From UBA1952 sp965246785 (GTDB taxonomy: Bacteria; Bacteroidota; Bacteroidia; Chitinophagales; Chitinophagaceae), in NCBI GenBank assembly GCA_965246785.1, contig CBDFFM010000011.1, positions 124,001-188,000 on the forward strand: a stretch of DNA of 64,000 nt, given 5' to 3'. A program made the translations under genes and the position numbers. This document shows positions 9,715-18,568 of the stretch, piece by piece. Each line of letters opens with the position of its first letter. The first letter of the stretch is position 1. The notes under the pieces are model-generated. The model saw nothing but the letters and a program-made list of their open reading frames with translations, was not told the DNA's origin and searched no databases.

Positions 9715-10461
9715 ATGATCATCCAACTCCCCAACAGACGGACGCCTGCGCCCCTCCGTGCTCCGGTTCAGACCGAGATTGGCGGCCTGCGGGAGATGTT
9801 CGGGGAGATTAACCAGCGCTATCTTGTTGACGACCCGCCGGCCGCTTACCTGACGATTAAGCGTGTCTTTGATGTCGTTCTATCCTTTGCCATCATCGTG
9901 TGCGTGCTCTCCTGGCTTTATCCCATCATTGCACTGCTTATTAAGCTCACCTCAAGGGGGCCGGTGCTCTTTATCCAGGAGCGTACGGGCTACCTCGGGC
10001 TGGAGTTTGACTGCTATAAGTTCCGCACGATGTATGTGAACAATGATGCTCACACGGCGCAGGCTACGCATCGCGACCCGCGCATTACGCCGGTGGGCCA
10101 TTTCTTACGCGCCACCCATTTGGATGAGCTGCCCCAGCTTTTCAACGTCCTGCTCGGCGATATGAGCATCATCGGCCCCCGGCCGCACATGCTTTATCAT
10201 ACCCGCTATTACGCCAAGAGCATCCCCTACTACAACCTGCGCCACAATGCCGTGCCTGGTATGACGGGTATGGCTCAGATTAAGGGATACATTGGCGAGA
10301 TCAGCGAGGAGCGCCACCTGCGAAAGCGCATCCAGTGGGACATCTACTACCTGAAGCACCGCAGCGGCTGGCTGGACTTTAAGATTTTCTTCATCACCAT
10401 TGGGCAGGTGATCGGGAAGGCGCTCCACATCTTTAAGCGGCCGCAGGAAGGGGAAGAATAA
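9715..10461 (+). CDS. Polyprenyl-phosphate sugar-1-phosphate transferase (WcaJ/WbaP-like)
   Basis: A 248-residue bacterial sugar transferase that would start repeat-unit assembly by moving a sugar-1-phosphate onto undecaprenyl phosphate. It has one membrane segment at about residues 55-80 (VVLSFAIIVCVLSWLYPIIA), then the catalytic domain with GPVLFIQERTGY, the DCYKFRTMYVNN motif, THLDELPQLFNVLLGDMSIIG and PRPH. The long predicted N-terminal domain of full WbaP proteins is absent, so this is the short PglC/WcaJ-catalytic form. It lies 85 bp after the ligase gene and completes the pathway on the opposite strand. Confidence 0.93.
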   Translation: MIIQLPNRRTPAPLRAPVQTEIGGLREMFGEINQRYLVDDPPAAYLTIKRVFDVVLSFAIIVCVLSWLYPIIALLIKLTSRGPVLFIQERTGYLGLEFDCYKFRTMYVNNDAHTAQATHRDPRITPVGHFLRATHLDELPQLFNVLLGDMSIIGPRPHMLYHTRYYAKSIPYYNLRHNAVPGMTGMAQIKGYIGEISEERHLRKRIQWDIYYLKHRSGWLDFKIFFITIGQVIGKALHIFKRPQEGEE

Positions 10462-10524
10462 TACAGGACATACATCGCGTGTGTCCTTTTTCTTTCCAAA
10501 GGCTTACCGCCTAACTTGCAAGCC

Positions 10525-11337
10525 ATGTCGTACATCCTCACCGCCATTCATACCGCCGATGGCGGTGATGCCGCCGCGGATTATGCCGCCGCCCTTGCCG
10601 AAGCCGCCGGCCTTCCGCTGCGCGTTATTCATGCTTATACCGTACCCGTAGCGCTGGGCGAGATGCCGATGCCGCTGGTGCCCATCAGTGAGGTGCGCGA
10701 TGCCGCCGCTGCCCGCCTTGCCAACACCGTGGCCGGCATTCAAAGTCGCCACCCGTCCCTTATGATTACCTCAGAGGCTTCTTACGGCATGATGGCCGAC
10801 CTGCTCGGCGACGAATGCGAGCGTAACCCGCCCCTGCTGACAATCGTAGGCAGTGACAAGGAAGACGAGGAAGGCGGATGGATGGGCAGCGCCACCACAG
10901 ACCTCCTCCGCGAAGGTGCGGGGCCAGTACTGGCCGTTTCCGCAAAAAGCTTCTTCAGCCGGCCACAGCGGGTGTGCCTGGCATGCGACGCCCGCAGTAT
11001 CCGCGAGGGCATTCCGGTGGCCGCCTTGCTGCGGCTGCAGGGGCTGCTGGGCTTTCAGATAACCGTCTTGCACGTCACTGCCGGCGGCGAGGATGCGGCC
11101 ACCTTCTCCGGCTCCGCTTTGGAAGGCGCGCTTACCGGCATCAGCGCCAGCTATGCGGAAGTATCCGGCGAAGGGGAGGTGGATGCCGCTATTGCCGCTT
11201 TTGCGGATGCCCACGGCATGGATTGGCTCGCGCTCGCGCCGCATCACTACGGTTTCTGGGCCGGGCTGTTCCATAAGAGCCATACGAGCCGCGTATTGCA
11301 CTTGGCGCATGTGCCGGTGCTGGCGCTGCATGGGTAG
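10525..11337 (+). CDS. Tandem-domain universal stress protein (UspA family)
   Basis: A 270-residue protein with two UspA-like halves. The first starts SYILTAIHTADGGDAAADYA and contains LTIVGSDKEDEEGGW; the second starts near residue 148 (RVCLACDARSIREGIPVAAL) and ends VLHLAHVPVLALHG. Such proteins bind ATP or act in stress survival in the cytoplasm; the ATP-binding GxxGxxxxxxxxG pattern is not clear here. I use the ATG at 10525; a TTG three codons upstream is possible. A TAACTTGC octamer ends five bases before the ATG, resembling the -7 box. No functional link to the polysaccharide genes is evident. Confidence 0.82.
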   Translation: MSYILTAIHTADGGDAAADYAAALAEAAGLPLRVIHAYTVPVALGEMPMPLVPISEVRDAAAARLANTVAGIQSRHPSLMITSEASYGMMADLLGDECERNPPLLTIVGSDKEDEEGGWMGSATTDLLREGAGPVLAVSAKSFFSRPQRVCLACDARSIREGIPVAALLRLQGLLGFQITVLHVTAGGEDAATFSGSALEGALTGISASYAEVSGEGEVDAAIAAFADAHGMDWLALAPHHYGFWAGLFHKSHTSRVLHLAHVPVLALHG

Positions 11338-11566
11338 GTAGGTCTATGATGCCGATATTTCTGGAGAATCATAAGTTGGCGCTATACAGAGAAGTCTCCA
11401 ATAACCACCATTGGACATTCCTGTGAGGGAACTTCGCTTCTATATCATTAAAGTACAGCTCGCAAGCAATACTTATCACGAAGCTGTCGCACCGCTAAAA
11501 AACGGTGCAGGTGGTGGGATTTTCCTACCTACATTGTGCAAATCTTCTAACCATCAAAACTCCAGC

Positions 11567-13345
11567 ATGAAGAACATCTCCGTACTCCGACGCGCCTTTA
11601 AAGCCAAAGCATTAAGACGCCACACACACACACACACACACACACGGCGTAAGCAATTATGCATTGTAGCCATTGCTATGAGCATTGTGCTACTGTCTGC
11701 ATTGCCTGCGAAGCGTGCTGATGCAACTATCATTCCTGCAACTAGCTTCTCTGAAGTGAGTGCTTATACAGGACTTCTTGGAGACCCCGTAATCAATTGC
11801 GACATGCTTCAAGACCCAAATCTGAGTGTCGTAAAGGCAATCGTTTGGGGCGAAGGAAGCGGTGGCGGCTCGGGTAATGCCGGCTTATTTGCAGAAGACT
11901 GGTTAGGAAACACCTCCTCTCTCCTCCTGCCAAACGGGGCGGAACAGCCGGATGTTGCAGCTTCTATCACGCTGCCTTCCGGAACTTCTACTATTTTGTA
12001 CAAAGTAGTGGTAACCTATGTGATTGGCAACAACCTATACTTCCGCATTTACGACCTGAACAACGTTGGCACCAGCAGCTTTGCCATCAACAGTACGCCC
12101 GCATATAGCAGCGGCGCTATAAGCACCAAGTGCAATGGTTACCCGCACATTGACATGTGGTCAGAGAATAATGTGAACCTTATGAACGTTACCGCCATGC
12201 GGGAGTTTGCTATCGTATGGAGCGAGAACGTGAGCAGTGGCAACTCACAGACACTGATGTGTTATGCTGCCAGTGTTACATCGCCACTATCATCTTCTGT
12301 ACCATTGGGTGGCGTAGGTGATTGCCGTACTCCGGATGTGGCTTGCTTTACAGACATAAGTATATGGAGTGCAACCTTTGGAGACAAGTTTATCGAGGTA
12401 ACATATGGTGTTGCGTCTTCCCCATCTGCGCAGACTTCCGCGCTTGTTGTGGATGAGTTTGACCGGGACGCCCTCTTCGCACGCTCGTCCGGTTATCCTT
12501 CCACCTTATTTTCCGGTACGCCATTAACAGGCTCACAGCATGGTGTGGTGTATATGCCAAGAATTGAAGCCGTAAGCTACGGAATTGGCGATCCCACCGG
12601 TCAGGTAAAGTACGTGGTGGCTGCCGACATACAGGCTGGTACAACTGCCCCATATGGCCCTTACGAGGTTTGGGCGTATAGTAATCTCTATCCGGGCGGC
12701 TATAGCATCAGCGGCACGCAGTTCCTGATGCCGACCTACCTATGCATGAGCGCCTGCGTATGCGTAGGCCCATATGCCAGCAACAACACTGTCATGTCGG
12801 AAATAGGTAACTATCAATACACGGTCGGCATGAGCGCAAACAGTTCTGTGTATGCGCGCGATATCACTTCTGCCACCGGAGGCAGCGGTACAGTCGGAGC
12901 ACTTGGCTCTTTCACCACATGGTATCAGGTAAATAGTAATTCTATCTCCGGGACCGGAGGGCAGATAAATAAAAACTTTGCGATCAGCAACTGTAGTAAT
13001 AGCGGTGCAGACATATTAAGCGCATGGTACGACGGCACTGATGTTGTTTATAAGTACAGCCATCCCAATACCATGTCGTTCAGAATGGGTAAGGCCAATG
13101 AGCCGCAACAGCCACGCGCGGAGCCTGCTGTATTTCCGGTTCCGGCTACGAGTGAGCTGCATGTAAGTGGCATAGAAGACAATGCCGAATATGCTGTGGT
13201 GGATGTAGGTGGTCGAGTATTGCTGCATGGTATATTATCCGCTGTTAATACAGTCAATATCATCAGCATACCTTCTGGTAATTACTATCTACGCCTCGTA
13301 GGCGGCCGTTTCCACGCTTACACCCTGCAGTTCAACAAGCTCTAA
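11567..13345 (+). CDS. Secreted T9SS cargo protein with a (CA)12 tract in the leader
   Basis: A 592-residue protein of unknown function. After a basic N-terminal stretch containing HTHTHTHT (residues 19-26, encoded by a CA repeat), a hydrophobic signal segment follows (LCIVAIAMSIVLLSALPA) ending near ADA. The mature part is rich in Ser, Thr, Gly and Asn. The last ~75 residues (VFPVPATSELHVSG ... GNYYLRLVGG) form a T9SS type-A sorting domain, implying export across the outer membrane and surface attachment or release. The ATG at 11567 gives a sensible signal peptide; the same frame is open from 11411. The next gene, 19 bp away, is also a T9SS cargo. Confidence 0.82.
   Translation: MKNISVLRRAFKAKALRRHTHTHTHTRRKQLCIVAIAMSIVLLSALPAKRADATIIPATSFSEVSAYTGLLGDPVINCDMLQDPNLSVVKAIVWGEGSGGGSGNAGLFAEDWLGNTSSLLLPNGAEQPDVAASITLPSGTSTILYKVVVTYVIGNNLYFRIYDLNNVGTSSFAINSTPAYSSGAISTKCNGYPHIDMWSENNVNLMNVTAMREFAIVWSENVSSGNSQTLMCYAASVTSPLSSSVPLGGVGDCRTPDVACFTDISIWSATFGDKFIEVTYGVASSPSAQTSALVVDEFDRDALFARSSGYPSTLFSGTPLTGSQHGVVYMPRIEAVSYGIGDPTGQVKYVVAADIQAGTTAPYGPYEVWAYSNLYPGGYSISGTQFLMPTYLCMSACVCVGPYASNNTVMSEIGNYQYTVGMSANSSVYARDITSATGGSGTVGALGSFTTWYQVNSNSISGTGGQINKNFAISNCSNSGADILSAWYDGTDVVYKYSHPNTMSFRMGKANEPQQPRAEPAVFPVPATSELHVSGIEDNAEYAVVDVGGRVLLHGILSAVNTVNIISIPSGNYYLRLVGGRFHAYTLQFNKL
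11621..11645 (+). repeat. Dinucleotide (CA)12 microsatellite in coding sequence
   Basis: Twelve CA units plus one C, reading His-Thr four times in the leader of the secreted protein starting at 11567. It is flanked by the short inverted pair ACGCC/GGCGT. Gain or loss of one unit would shift the frame before the signal sequence. Confidence 0.95.
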
Positions 13346-13364
13346 CCTTTTAATCCCTTTATTT

Positions 13365-14282
13365 ATGTCACGCATTATTGCATGGACAGGCTTTGTATTG
13401 TCCCTATTCGCCGTTTCTGCTCACGCGCAACTGCCAAAATACCAATTTACCAGTTTCGCAGGTGGGGGTGTTGCCTCATCAGTAGTTTTTACTGGTATCG
13501 TTCCCGGCGGCTATAAATGGCAATCCATATATTACCCTGCAAATTTCCCGGGAATGCCCGCAGGTGCTGTAAAAGCAGTTTACATCCGCGTGGGTAACAA
13601 TCCGCTTGGTATCAATACTGTCAACTACGAATACTTCACCATGAAGATTGGTTACACAAATGACAGCACCTATCCTCATGGCAATAATGCCTATGATACT
13701 TTCAAGACCGGTCTTACAACGCTCTATGGCCCGGCTAACTTTTCTGCAACCGGAACGGACAGTGTAGGCAGATGGATAAAAATCCCTGTTACGACCGGGA
13801 GCTGGACCTACAGAACCGAGCAAAAGTTCGTAGTAGAATTTGCTATGGGGCCTAATGCAACCGCCACAGGCTTTGATATTATGGAGACTAATGTCGGGCA
13901 GCCGGGCAAGCGTAGAACCATTGGCGGATATCGTGATTCTATACGCGTGTTTAGCAATACCAATATCGGCATGATGGATATCGGCTTTGACTTGGTGACA
14001 TCCGGCGTGGACGGCCTGAACAATATCACTGCGTTCGGCCTGTTCCCCAATCCTGCAAGCGGCGGGCGCTTCAACGTTTCATTAGACGCAGCTAAACCTT
14101 TGGCAGAAGCCACTATCACCGTAAGCAATGCGCTGGGGCAAGTAGTATGGCAGCAGCAATATGCGCAGCCCGGCAAGAAGCTGTTTAAGGAAGTGAGCTT
14201 GAATAAGCCAGCGCCCGGCATTTACTTCGCGCACATCGAGGCCGACGGGGAGCACATTACGCGGAGGGTAGTTGTGGAGTAG
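13365..14282 (+). CDS. Secreted protein with T9SS type-A sorting domain
   Basis: A 305-residue protein of unknown function. Signal peptide: MSRIIAWTGFVLSLFAVSAHA. The mature region of about 200 residues looks beta-rich and begins QLPKYQFTSFAGGGVASSVV. The C-terminus has FGLFPNPASGGRFNVSL, the conserved NPASG-type T9SS motif, and ends GIYFAHIEADGEHITRRVVVE, typical of type-A sorting domains. It starts 19 bp after the previous T9SS cargo and probably shares its transcript, which a strong terminator closes downstream. Confidence 0.82.
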   Translation: MSRIIAWTGFVLSLFAVSAHAQLPKYQFTSFAGGGVASSVVFTGIVPGGYKWQSIYYPANFPGMPAGAVKAVYIRVGNNPLGINTVNYEYFTMKIGYTNDSTYPHGNNAYDTFKTGLTTLYGPANFSATGTDSVGRWIKIPVTTGSWTYRTEQKFVVEFAMGPNATATGFDIMETNVGQPGKRRTIGGYRDSIRVFSNTNIGMMDIGFDLVTSGVDGLNNITAFGLFPNPASGGRFNVSLDAAKPLAEATITVSNALGQVVWQQQYAQPGKKLFKEVSLNKPAPGIYFAHIEADGEHITRRVVVE

Positions 14283-14309
14283 CGATTAGGAAGCTGCATT
14301 CTATACTGC

Positions 14310-14344
14310 AAAAAAATCCCGGCTTTAGCGCCGGGATTTTTTTT
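14310..14344 (+). terminator. Bidirectional rho-independent terminator
   Basis: Stem ATCCCGGC/GCCGGGAT with a six-base loop, A-run on the left and eight Ts on the right. It serves the T9SS pair on the plus strand and the mreBCD operon on the minus strand. Confidence 0.93.
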
Positions 14345-14350
14345 GCTCGC

Positions 14351-14893
14351 TCAGCCCCTTGCGCTCACACTCCGTGTAAACAACAGCAAATACCCAATCA
14401 CAAAGAGCATGGAGGTAAGCGCTGAGGCTACAATCTTGAGCAGCAGTATCAGGAAGTTGGAGAAGCTCCACATCTCCACGGCGAAGAATACGGCGTGGTG
14501 CAGCACAATAAGGAAGGCGGCGTAGGTAAGGAAGGCGGGCCAGCCCATGTTCTTTACGTTGGGGCTTTGCCCGGGATAATCTTCCAGCGCGCGGGGCAGG
14601 AGGGCGACGAGCACATTGGGCCGCAGGTAGGCAATGAGGATGGTGGCCATCGCGTGCATGCCGCCGGTGTTCATGAGGCTATCCACCGTGAGGCCGGTGA
14701 CGGCACCGATGATGAGGGCGAGGGCGACGGGGGTCTCAAAGGGGAGCAGTAGGATGAAAAGCGGGTAGAGCAGGGGCACGAAGACGGGAAATCCGGCGGG
14801 CTCGCTCCACCAGCGGAGGGTGATTTTGTTGAGAAGCACCTGCACGGCTATGATGAGCCAGAAGCGCAGGAAGTTGCGTAGCTGAATGCTCAT
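14351..14893 (-). CDS. mreD: Rod shape-determining protein MreD
   Basis: A 180-residue membrane protein with about five hydrophobic segments, including FLIIVLHHAVFFAVEM and MLFVIGYLLLFTR. MreD is the small integral-membrane partner of MreC in the elongasome. Length, topology and position after mreC (ATG overlapping the mreC stop by 4 bp) support the call; sequence alone is weak because the family diverges fast. The motif GAVTGLTVDSLMNTGGMHA resembles the conserved G-x-D-x-x region of MreD. The gene ends just before the terminator. Confidence 0.85.
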   Translation of the reverse strand: MSIQLRNFLRFWLIIAVQVLLNKITLRWWSEPAGFPVFVPLLYPLFILLLPFETPVALALIIGAVTGLTVDSLMNTGGMHAMATILIAYLRPNVLVALLPRALEDYPGQSPNVKNMGWPAFLTYAAFLIVLHHAVFFAVEMWSFSNFLILLLKIVASALTSMLFVIGYLLLFTRSVSARG

Positions 14894-15792
14894 CTTTTGT
14901 GGCGGCCGGGGGCTTTTGGTTTGGGAATCTCGGTGGCGTTTTGCGTTTCTAAGGCTTTCTGCTCGTTTTGAAAGGTGTTTTCCACCACATACACGTACTG
15001 GAGCTTACGAAAATTGGTGGCCGGGCGCAGAAAGAGGACACGCTTGCCGGTTTTCTTGACGATGAGCACATTATCCACGATGCCGATGAGCACATCGGGC
15101 GGGAAGAAGGAATAAGTGGTGGTCCAGACGGAGTCGCCGCGGTGCATGGGTATCTCACCGGGCACGTCGGGCATGTAAACAATGTCTGGCGTGGGCGCGC
15201 GGCCTTCCCAGACCCATGCTACCTGCCCGGTAGTGCCGTCTTTGAGCCGCGCAGAAACAGTCTGGAGGGAAGAAAGCACCGAAAGAACGGTGGAGAAGTG
15301 AGCGGAGGTATGAACGACCTTGCCAACCACGCCCGTGCCGGAGATGACGGCCATGTCTTTATGCACACCATCGTTGTGGCCGCGCGAAAGTGTGAGGTAG
15401 TTGTTGCGTTGGGCGACGCTATTGTTGATAACGCGGGCGCTGCGGAAGATGTAGTGGGCGTACTCAATCTTTTTGCCGGAATCTATGGCGGCTACGGGAC
15501 GTGTTACGAGGCTGTCGTGCAGGGTATCGGTGGAGTAGCGGAGGCGGGCGAGGGCTTCGTGCAGGCGCATGTTTTCCCGCAGCAGGGAATCATTCATAGC
15601 CCCGAGGCCGAAGTAGTAAACAAGGGCGCTCTGGCGCTGATACAGGAAGCCGGAGACGGCGTTGGAGGAGGAAAGGAGGTCATTGCCCTGGATGGTATTG
15701 GTGCGCGCGATGAGGATGGCGCACACGACTTCCAGGGCGATGAAAAGTATGAGGTTGAAGAACCTTCTGACAAAGCGAATGAAATTCCGCAC
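14890..15792 (-). CDS. mreC: Rod shape-determining protein MreC
   Basis: A 300-residue bitopic protein. It has an N-terminal basic stretch, one membrane helix (FFNLILFIALEVVCAILIA, about residues 12-30), a coiled-coil region near residues 65-95 (LRENMRLHEALARLR), then the MreC beta-barrel domain with DGVHKDMAVISGTGVVGKVV, the family's hallmark. MreC links cytoplasmic MreB to periplasmic cell-wall synthases. The C-terminal tail is Lys/Pro-rich (PKPKAPGRHKR). It lies 3 bp after mreB and overlaps mreD. Confidence 0.95.
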   Translation of the reverse strand: MRNFIRFVRRFFNLILFIALEVVCAILIARTNTIQGNDLLSSSNAVSGFLYQRQSALVYYFGLGAMNDSLLRENMRLHEALARLRYSTDTLHDSLVTRPVAAIDSGKKIEYAHYIFRSARVINNSVAQRNNYLTLSRGHNDGVHKDMAVISGTGVVGKVVHTSAHFSTVLSVLSSLQTVSARLKDGTTGQVAWVWEGRAPTPDIVYMPDVPGEIPMHRGDSVWTTTYSFFPPDVLIGIVDNVLIVKKTGKRVLFLRPATNFRKLQYVYVVENTFQNEQKALETQNATEIPKPKAPGRHKR

Positions 15793-15795
15793 AGC

Positions 15796-16818
15796 TTATT
15801 TCATCAGGAACGGCATCTTCTGGATATTCTTCAATGCCATCCCGGTACCACGCACAACAGCGCGAAGCGGGTCTTCGGCTACATGAACGGGAAGCTTAAT
15901 CTTGGCGGCGATGCGCTTATCCAGCCCGCGCAGCAAAGCGCCGCCGCCGGTCAGGTACAGGCCGCGGCGGTAGATGTCGGCAGCCAACTCAGGCGGTGTG
16001 CTTTCCAGGGCTTTCAGGATGGCTTCTTCAATCTTGAAAATAGACTTGTCCAGCGCTTCAGCGACTTCCTGATAGCTCACCATGATTTGCTTTGGAATGC
16101 CGGTAACGAGGTCGCGGCCATTCACGGCAATCTCGTCGGGCGGCGTGTCTAATTCCTTCAGCGCGGAGCCCACGTGGATTTTGATTTGCTCCGCCGTGCG
16201 CTCACCAATCATCAGGCTGTGGTAGCGGCGCATGGCTTCCATGATGTCTGCCGTAAACTCATCACCCGCAATGCGGATGCTCTGGTCGCACACGATGCCG
16301 GCCAGCGCAATGACGGAAATGCCCGTCGTGCCGCCGCCGATGTCAATAATCATATTGCCCGTCGGCTCCTCCACATCAATGCCGATGCCCAGTGCCGCCG
16401 CCATCGGCTCGTGGATCATAAATACCTCGCGCGCGCCGGAAGCATTGGCGCTGTCACGGACGGCCCGCTTTTCAACTTCCGTGATAGAAGAAGGAATGCA
16501 GATGACCATGCGCCAGGCCGGCGGGAAGAGCGGCTTTTTGGGCAGCACGAGCTTAATCATCTCGCGTATCATGCCCTCGGCAGCGTTAAAGTCGGCAATT
16601 ACGCCGTCTTTAAGCGGGCGGATGGTTTTGAGATTCTCGTGTGTCTTCTCGTGCATCATCATCGCCTTCTTGCCCACCGCCACGATGCGATTAGACGAGC
16701 GGTCGATGGCTACGATGGACGGCTCGTCCACTACTACCTGGTCATTATGAATGATTAAGGTATTGGCGGTACCGAGGTCTATGGCGATTTCCTGCGTCAG
16801 GAAGTTGAACAAGCCCAT
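15796..16818 (-). CDS. mreB: Actin-like cell shape protein MreB
   Basis: A 340-residue actin homologue that forms membrane-associated filaments guiding lateral wall growth. From the ATG at 16818 it starts MGLFNFLTQEIAIDLGTANT, with phosphate-1 motif DLGTANT, phosphate-2 region IDIGGGTTGISVIA and adenosine motif LTGGGALLRG. The longer open frame upstream adds 29 residues without similarity, so I reject it. First gene of mreBCD. A palindromic repeat at 16891-16960 separates it from the divergent murF. Confidence 0.97.
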   Translation of the reverse strand: MGLFNFLTQEIAIDLGTANTLIIHNDQVVVDEPSIVAIDRSSNRIVAVGKKAMMMHEKTHENLKTIRPLKDGVIADFNAAEGMIREMIKLVLPKKPLFPPAWRMVICIPSSITEVEKRAVRDSANASGAREVFMIHEPMAAALGIGIDVEEPTGNMIIDIGGGTTGISVIALAGIVCDQSIRIAGDEFTADIMEAMRRYHSLMIGERTAEQIKIHVGSALKELDTPPDEIAVNGRDLVTGIPKQIMVSYQEVAEALDKSIFKIEEAILKALESTPPELAADIYRRGLYLTGGGALLRGLDKRIAAKIKLPVHVAEDPLRAVVRGTGMALKNIQKMPFLMK

Positions 16819-16890
16819 ATTTATGTAGTAGCGGGTGCGTTTAGGTGGATTTGCGCAAAGGTGGGGAAAAAGGGGCGGATTGGCTATTAA

Positions 16891-16960
16891 ACCGCAGCGC
16901 CGCAAAGGCGCGAAGAAATTCTAAGGGAGAAAAGACTTAGCGGCTTAGCGCCTTTGCGGT
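16891..16960. repeat. Imperfect palindrome with GCGCCTTTGCGG arms
   Basis: CCGCAAAGGCGC at 16900-16911 and its perfect complement GCGCCTTTGCGG at 16948-16959, with weaker flanking pairing (ATTCTAAG / CTTAGCGG). The right arm supplies the TTTG of the apparent murF promoter. Related CCTTTGCG/CGCAAAG pieces occur near 51.2 kb and 56.8 kb. Confidence 0.8.
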
Positions 16961-16985
16961 AAAACCTTCTGCCATCCTACTTTTA
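16953..16985 (+). promoter_or_regulatory. Probable murF promoter
   Basis: TTTG at 16953-16956 (inside the palindrome arm), a 21-bp spacer, then TACTTTTA at 16978-16985, one base off TAnnTTTG. The murF ATG begins 8 bases after the octamer ends. Confidence 0.55.
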
Positions 16986-16992
16986 TCGTCCC

Positions 16993-18273
16993 ATGCGCAT
17001 CGAAGCTCTGTACGAAATCTATACCGCCAATCCATCCGTCCGGACAGACACCCGAAGACTGGTGGCGGGCAACCTGTTTTTCGCGCTCAAAGGCCCCTCT
17101 TTCAACGGTAATGCCTTTGCGCAGTCGGCTTTAGATGCAGGCGCGGCTTACGCAGTCATTGACGAAGCAGCTTACAAGACAGACGAGCGATGCATCCTTG
17201 TAGAAGACGTGCTGACGACGCTTCAGGAACTGGCCCGCCATCACCGCCGCCAGTTTTCTGTTCCCTTCCTCGCCATCACCGGCTCCAATGGCAAGACGAC
17301 GACCAAGGAGCTGATTACAGCTGTAATGCGCAAAAAGTTCACGACTTACGCCACCTCCGGCAACCTGAATAACCACATCGGCGTACCACTGACCCTGCTT
17401 TCTATTAAGGCGGACGTGGAGTTCGCCGTCATTGAAATGGGCGCCAACCACCAAAAGGAAATTGCTTCCTATTGCGCCATTGCCGCGCCAACGCACGGCC
17501 TCATTACCAACTGCGGCAAGGCGCACATAGAAGGTTTCGGCGGCGTGGAAGGCGTGCGCAAGGGCAAAGGCGAGCTGTATGATTACCTGCGGGCGAACAG
17601 CGGCGCTATTTACAGGAATGCAGATTTAGACTATTTAGAAGACATGACCCGCGGCATTGCGCAGCAAATCACCTACGGCGAGGGAGAAGCGGATTATTCC
17701 GGCAAGCCGGCAATGGATGGCATCTTTCTGGGCGTTGACTTTGAGGGAAGGCGCTTAAAGACGAATCTAGTCGGTGCCTATAACTTTCCCAATGTGATGA
17801 GCGCGCTGGCTGTCGGCCTTTCCAATGGTGTCCCGCTGGACGACATTGCCGATGCGCTGGCTGCCTACAATCCCGACAACAGCCGCTCCCAATGGCTGAA
17901 GCGCGGCAGCAATCAGGTGATTCTGGACGCCTACAACGCCAACCCTACAAGTATGAAGGCCGCGATCGAGGCTTTCGCAGCGTCCGGCCTGCCGCACAAG
18001 CGCCTCTGGATTGGCGGTATGAAGGAAATGGGGGAGGAGGCCGAAAAAGAGCACCGCGAGCTGATTGCACTGGCCGAAAGCGGTCCATGGGAAGAATTGC
18101 TGCTAGTAGGGCCGGAATTTAAGGTAATGAAAGGTAGCCATCACTGGTTTGCCACCTCAGCTGAGGCCGCGGAGTGGGTCGGGAGCAATCTGCCAACAGG
18201 CGCGTCCATTCTCATCAAAGGCTCGCGCGGCAGCCGCATGGAGGTGTTGCTGGAGGCTTTGCCCAACGGGTGA
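16993..18273 (+). CDS. murF: UDP-N-acetylmuramoyl-tripeptide--D-alanyl-D-alanine ligase MurF
   Basis: A 426-residue Mur ligase that adds D-Ala-D-Ala to UDP-MurNAc-tripeptide with ATP, the last cytoplasmic step of the peptidoglycan precursor. Domain 1 has DTRRLVAGNLFFALKGPSFN; the P-loop GSNGKTTT is at about residues 97-104; NLNNHIGVPLTLL and EMGANHQKEIASYC are MurF-specific; the C-terminal domain has VILDAYNANPTSMKAAIEAF. It is shorter than many MurF proteins (about 450 residues) but complete. It is convergent with zapA, 8 bp apart, and lies among other wall and division genes. Confidence 0.96.
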   Translation: MRIEALYEIYTANPSVRTDTRRLVAGNLFFALKGPSFNGNAFAQSALDAGAAYAVIDEAAYKTDERCILVEDVLTTLQELARHHRRQFSVPFLAITGSNGKTTTKELITAVMRKKFTTYATSGNLNNHIGVPLTLLSIKADVEFAVIEMGANHQKEIASYCAIAAPTHGLITNCGKAHIEGFGGVEGVRKGKGELYDYLRANSGAIYRNADLDYLEDMTRGIAQQITYGEGEADYSGKPAMDGIFLGVDFEGRRLKTNLVGAYNFPNVMSALAVGLSNGVPLDDIADALAAYNPDNSRSQWLKRGSNQVILDAYNANPTSMKAAIEAFAASGLPHKRLWIGGMKEMGEEAEKEHRELIALAESGPWEELLLVGPEFKVMKGSHHWFATSAEAAEWVGSNLPTGASILIKGSRGSRMEVLLEALPNG

Positions 18274-18281
18274 GGGTGCCG

Positions 18282-18557
18282 TTACCCTAAAGCAATTTCA
18301 ATTTTCCGGCTCAATGTATCCAGCTCTTCTTCCATCAAGGCTATGGAATTGCTCCCACGCTTGTCCACTGCATACATCAGCAGTGCCATGGCTACGAAAT
18401 CCTGCTCGTCTTTACCAGCATAGGTGCGGCGCAATTCTGCAAGCTGTCCGTTCACGCGCTTCAGCGCGGCGCGCACAAAGCCCTCATCTTCCGGCGCAAC
18501 GCGGATGCGGTAGCTGCGACCGGCTATCTGGGCATTGACGGGAATGAGCACTGCCAT
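18282..18557 (-). CDS. zapA: Cell division protein ZapA
   Basis: A 91-residue protein. ZapA binds FtsZ and bundles its filaments at the division site. The N-terminal domain (LIPVNAQIAGRSYRIRVAPEDEGFVRAA in two beta strands and a helix) and the C-terminal coiled coil (NSIALMEEELDTLSRKIEIA) match the family, as does DFVAMALLMYA. It starts 11 bp after the lspA stop, so the two are probably one transcript. Confidence 0.9.
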   Translation of the reverse strand: MAVLIPVNAQIAGRSYRIRVAPEDEGFVRAALKRVNGQLAELRRTYAGKDEQDFVAMALLMYAVDKRGSNSIALMEEELDTLSRKIEIALG

Positions 18558-18568
18558 GACGGAAGGAT

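Noticed and set aside
14968..16152. 394-codon plus-strand open frame antisense to mreC/mreB
   Set aside because: It lies opposite two certain genes, has no recognisable domain and reflects GC-rich codon bias.
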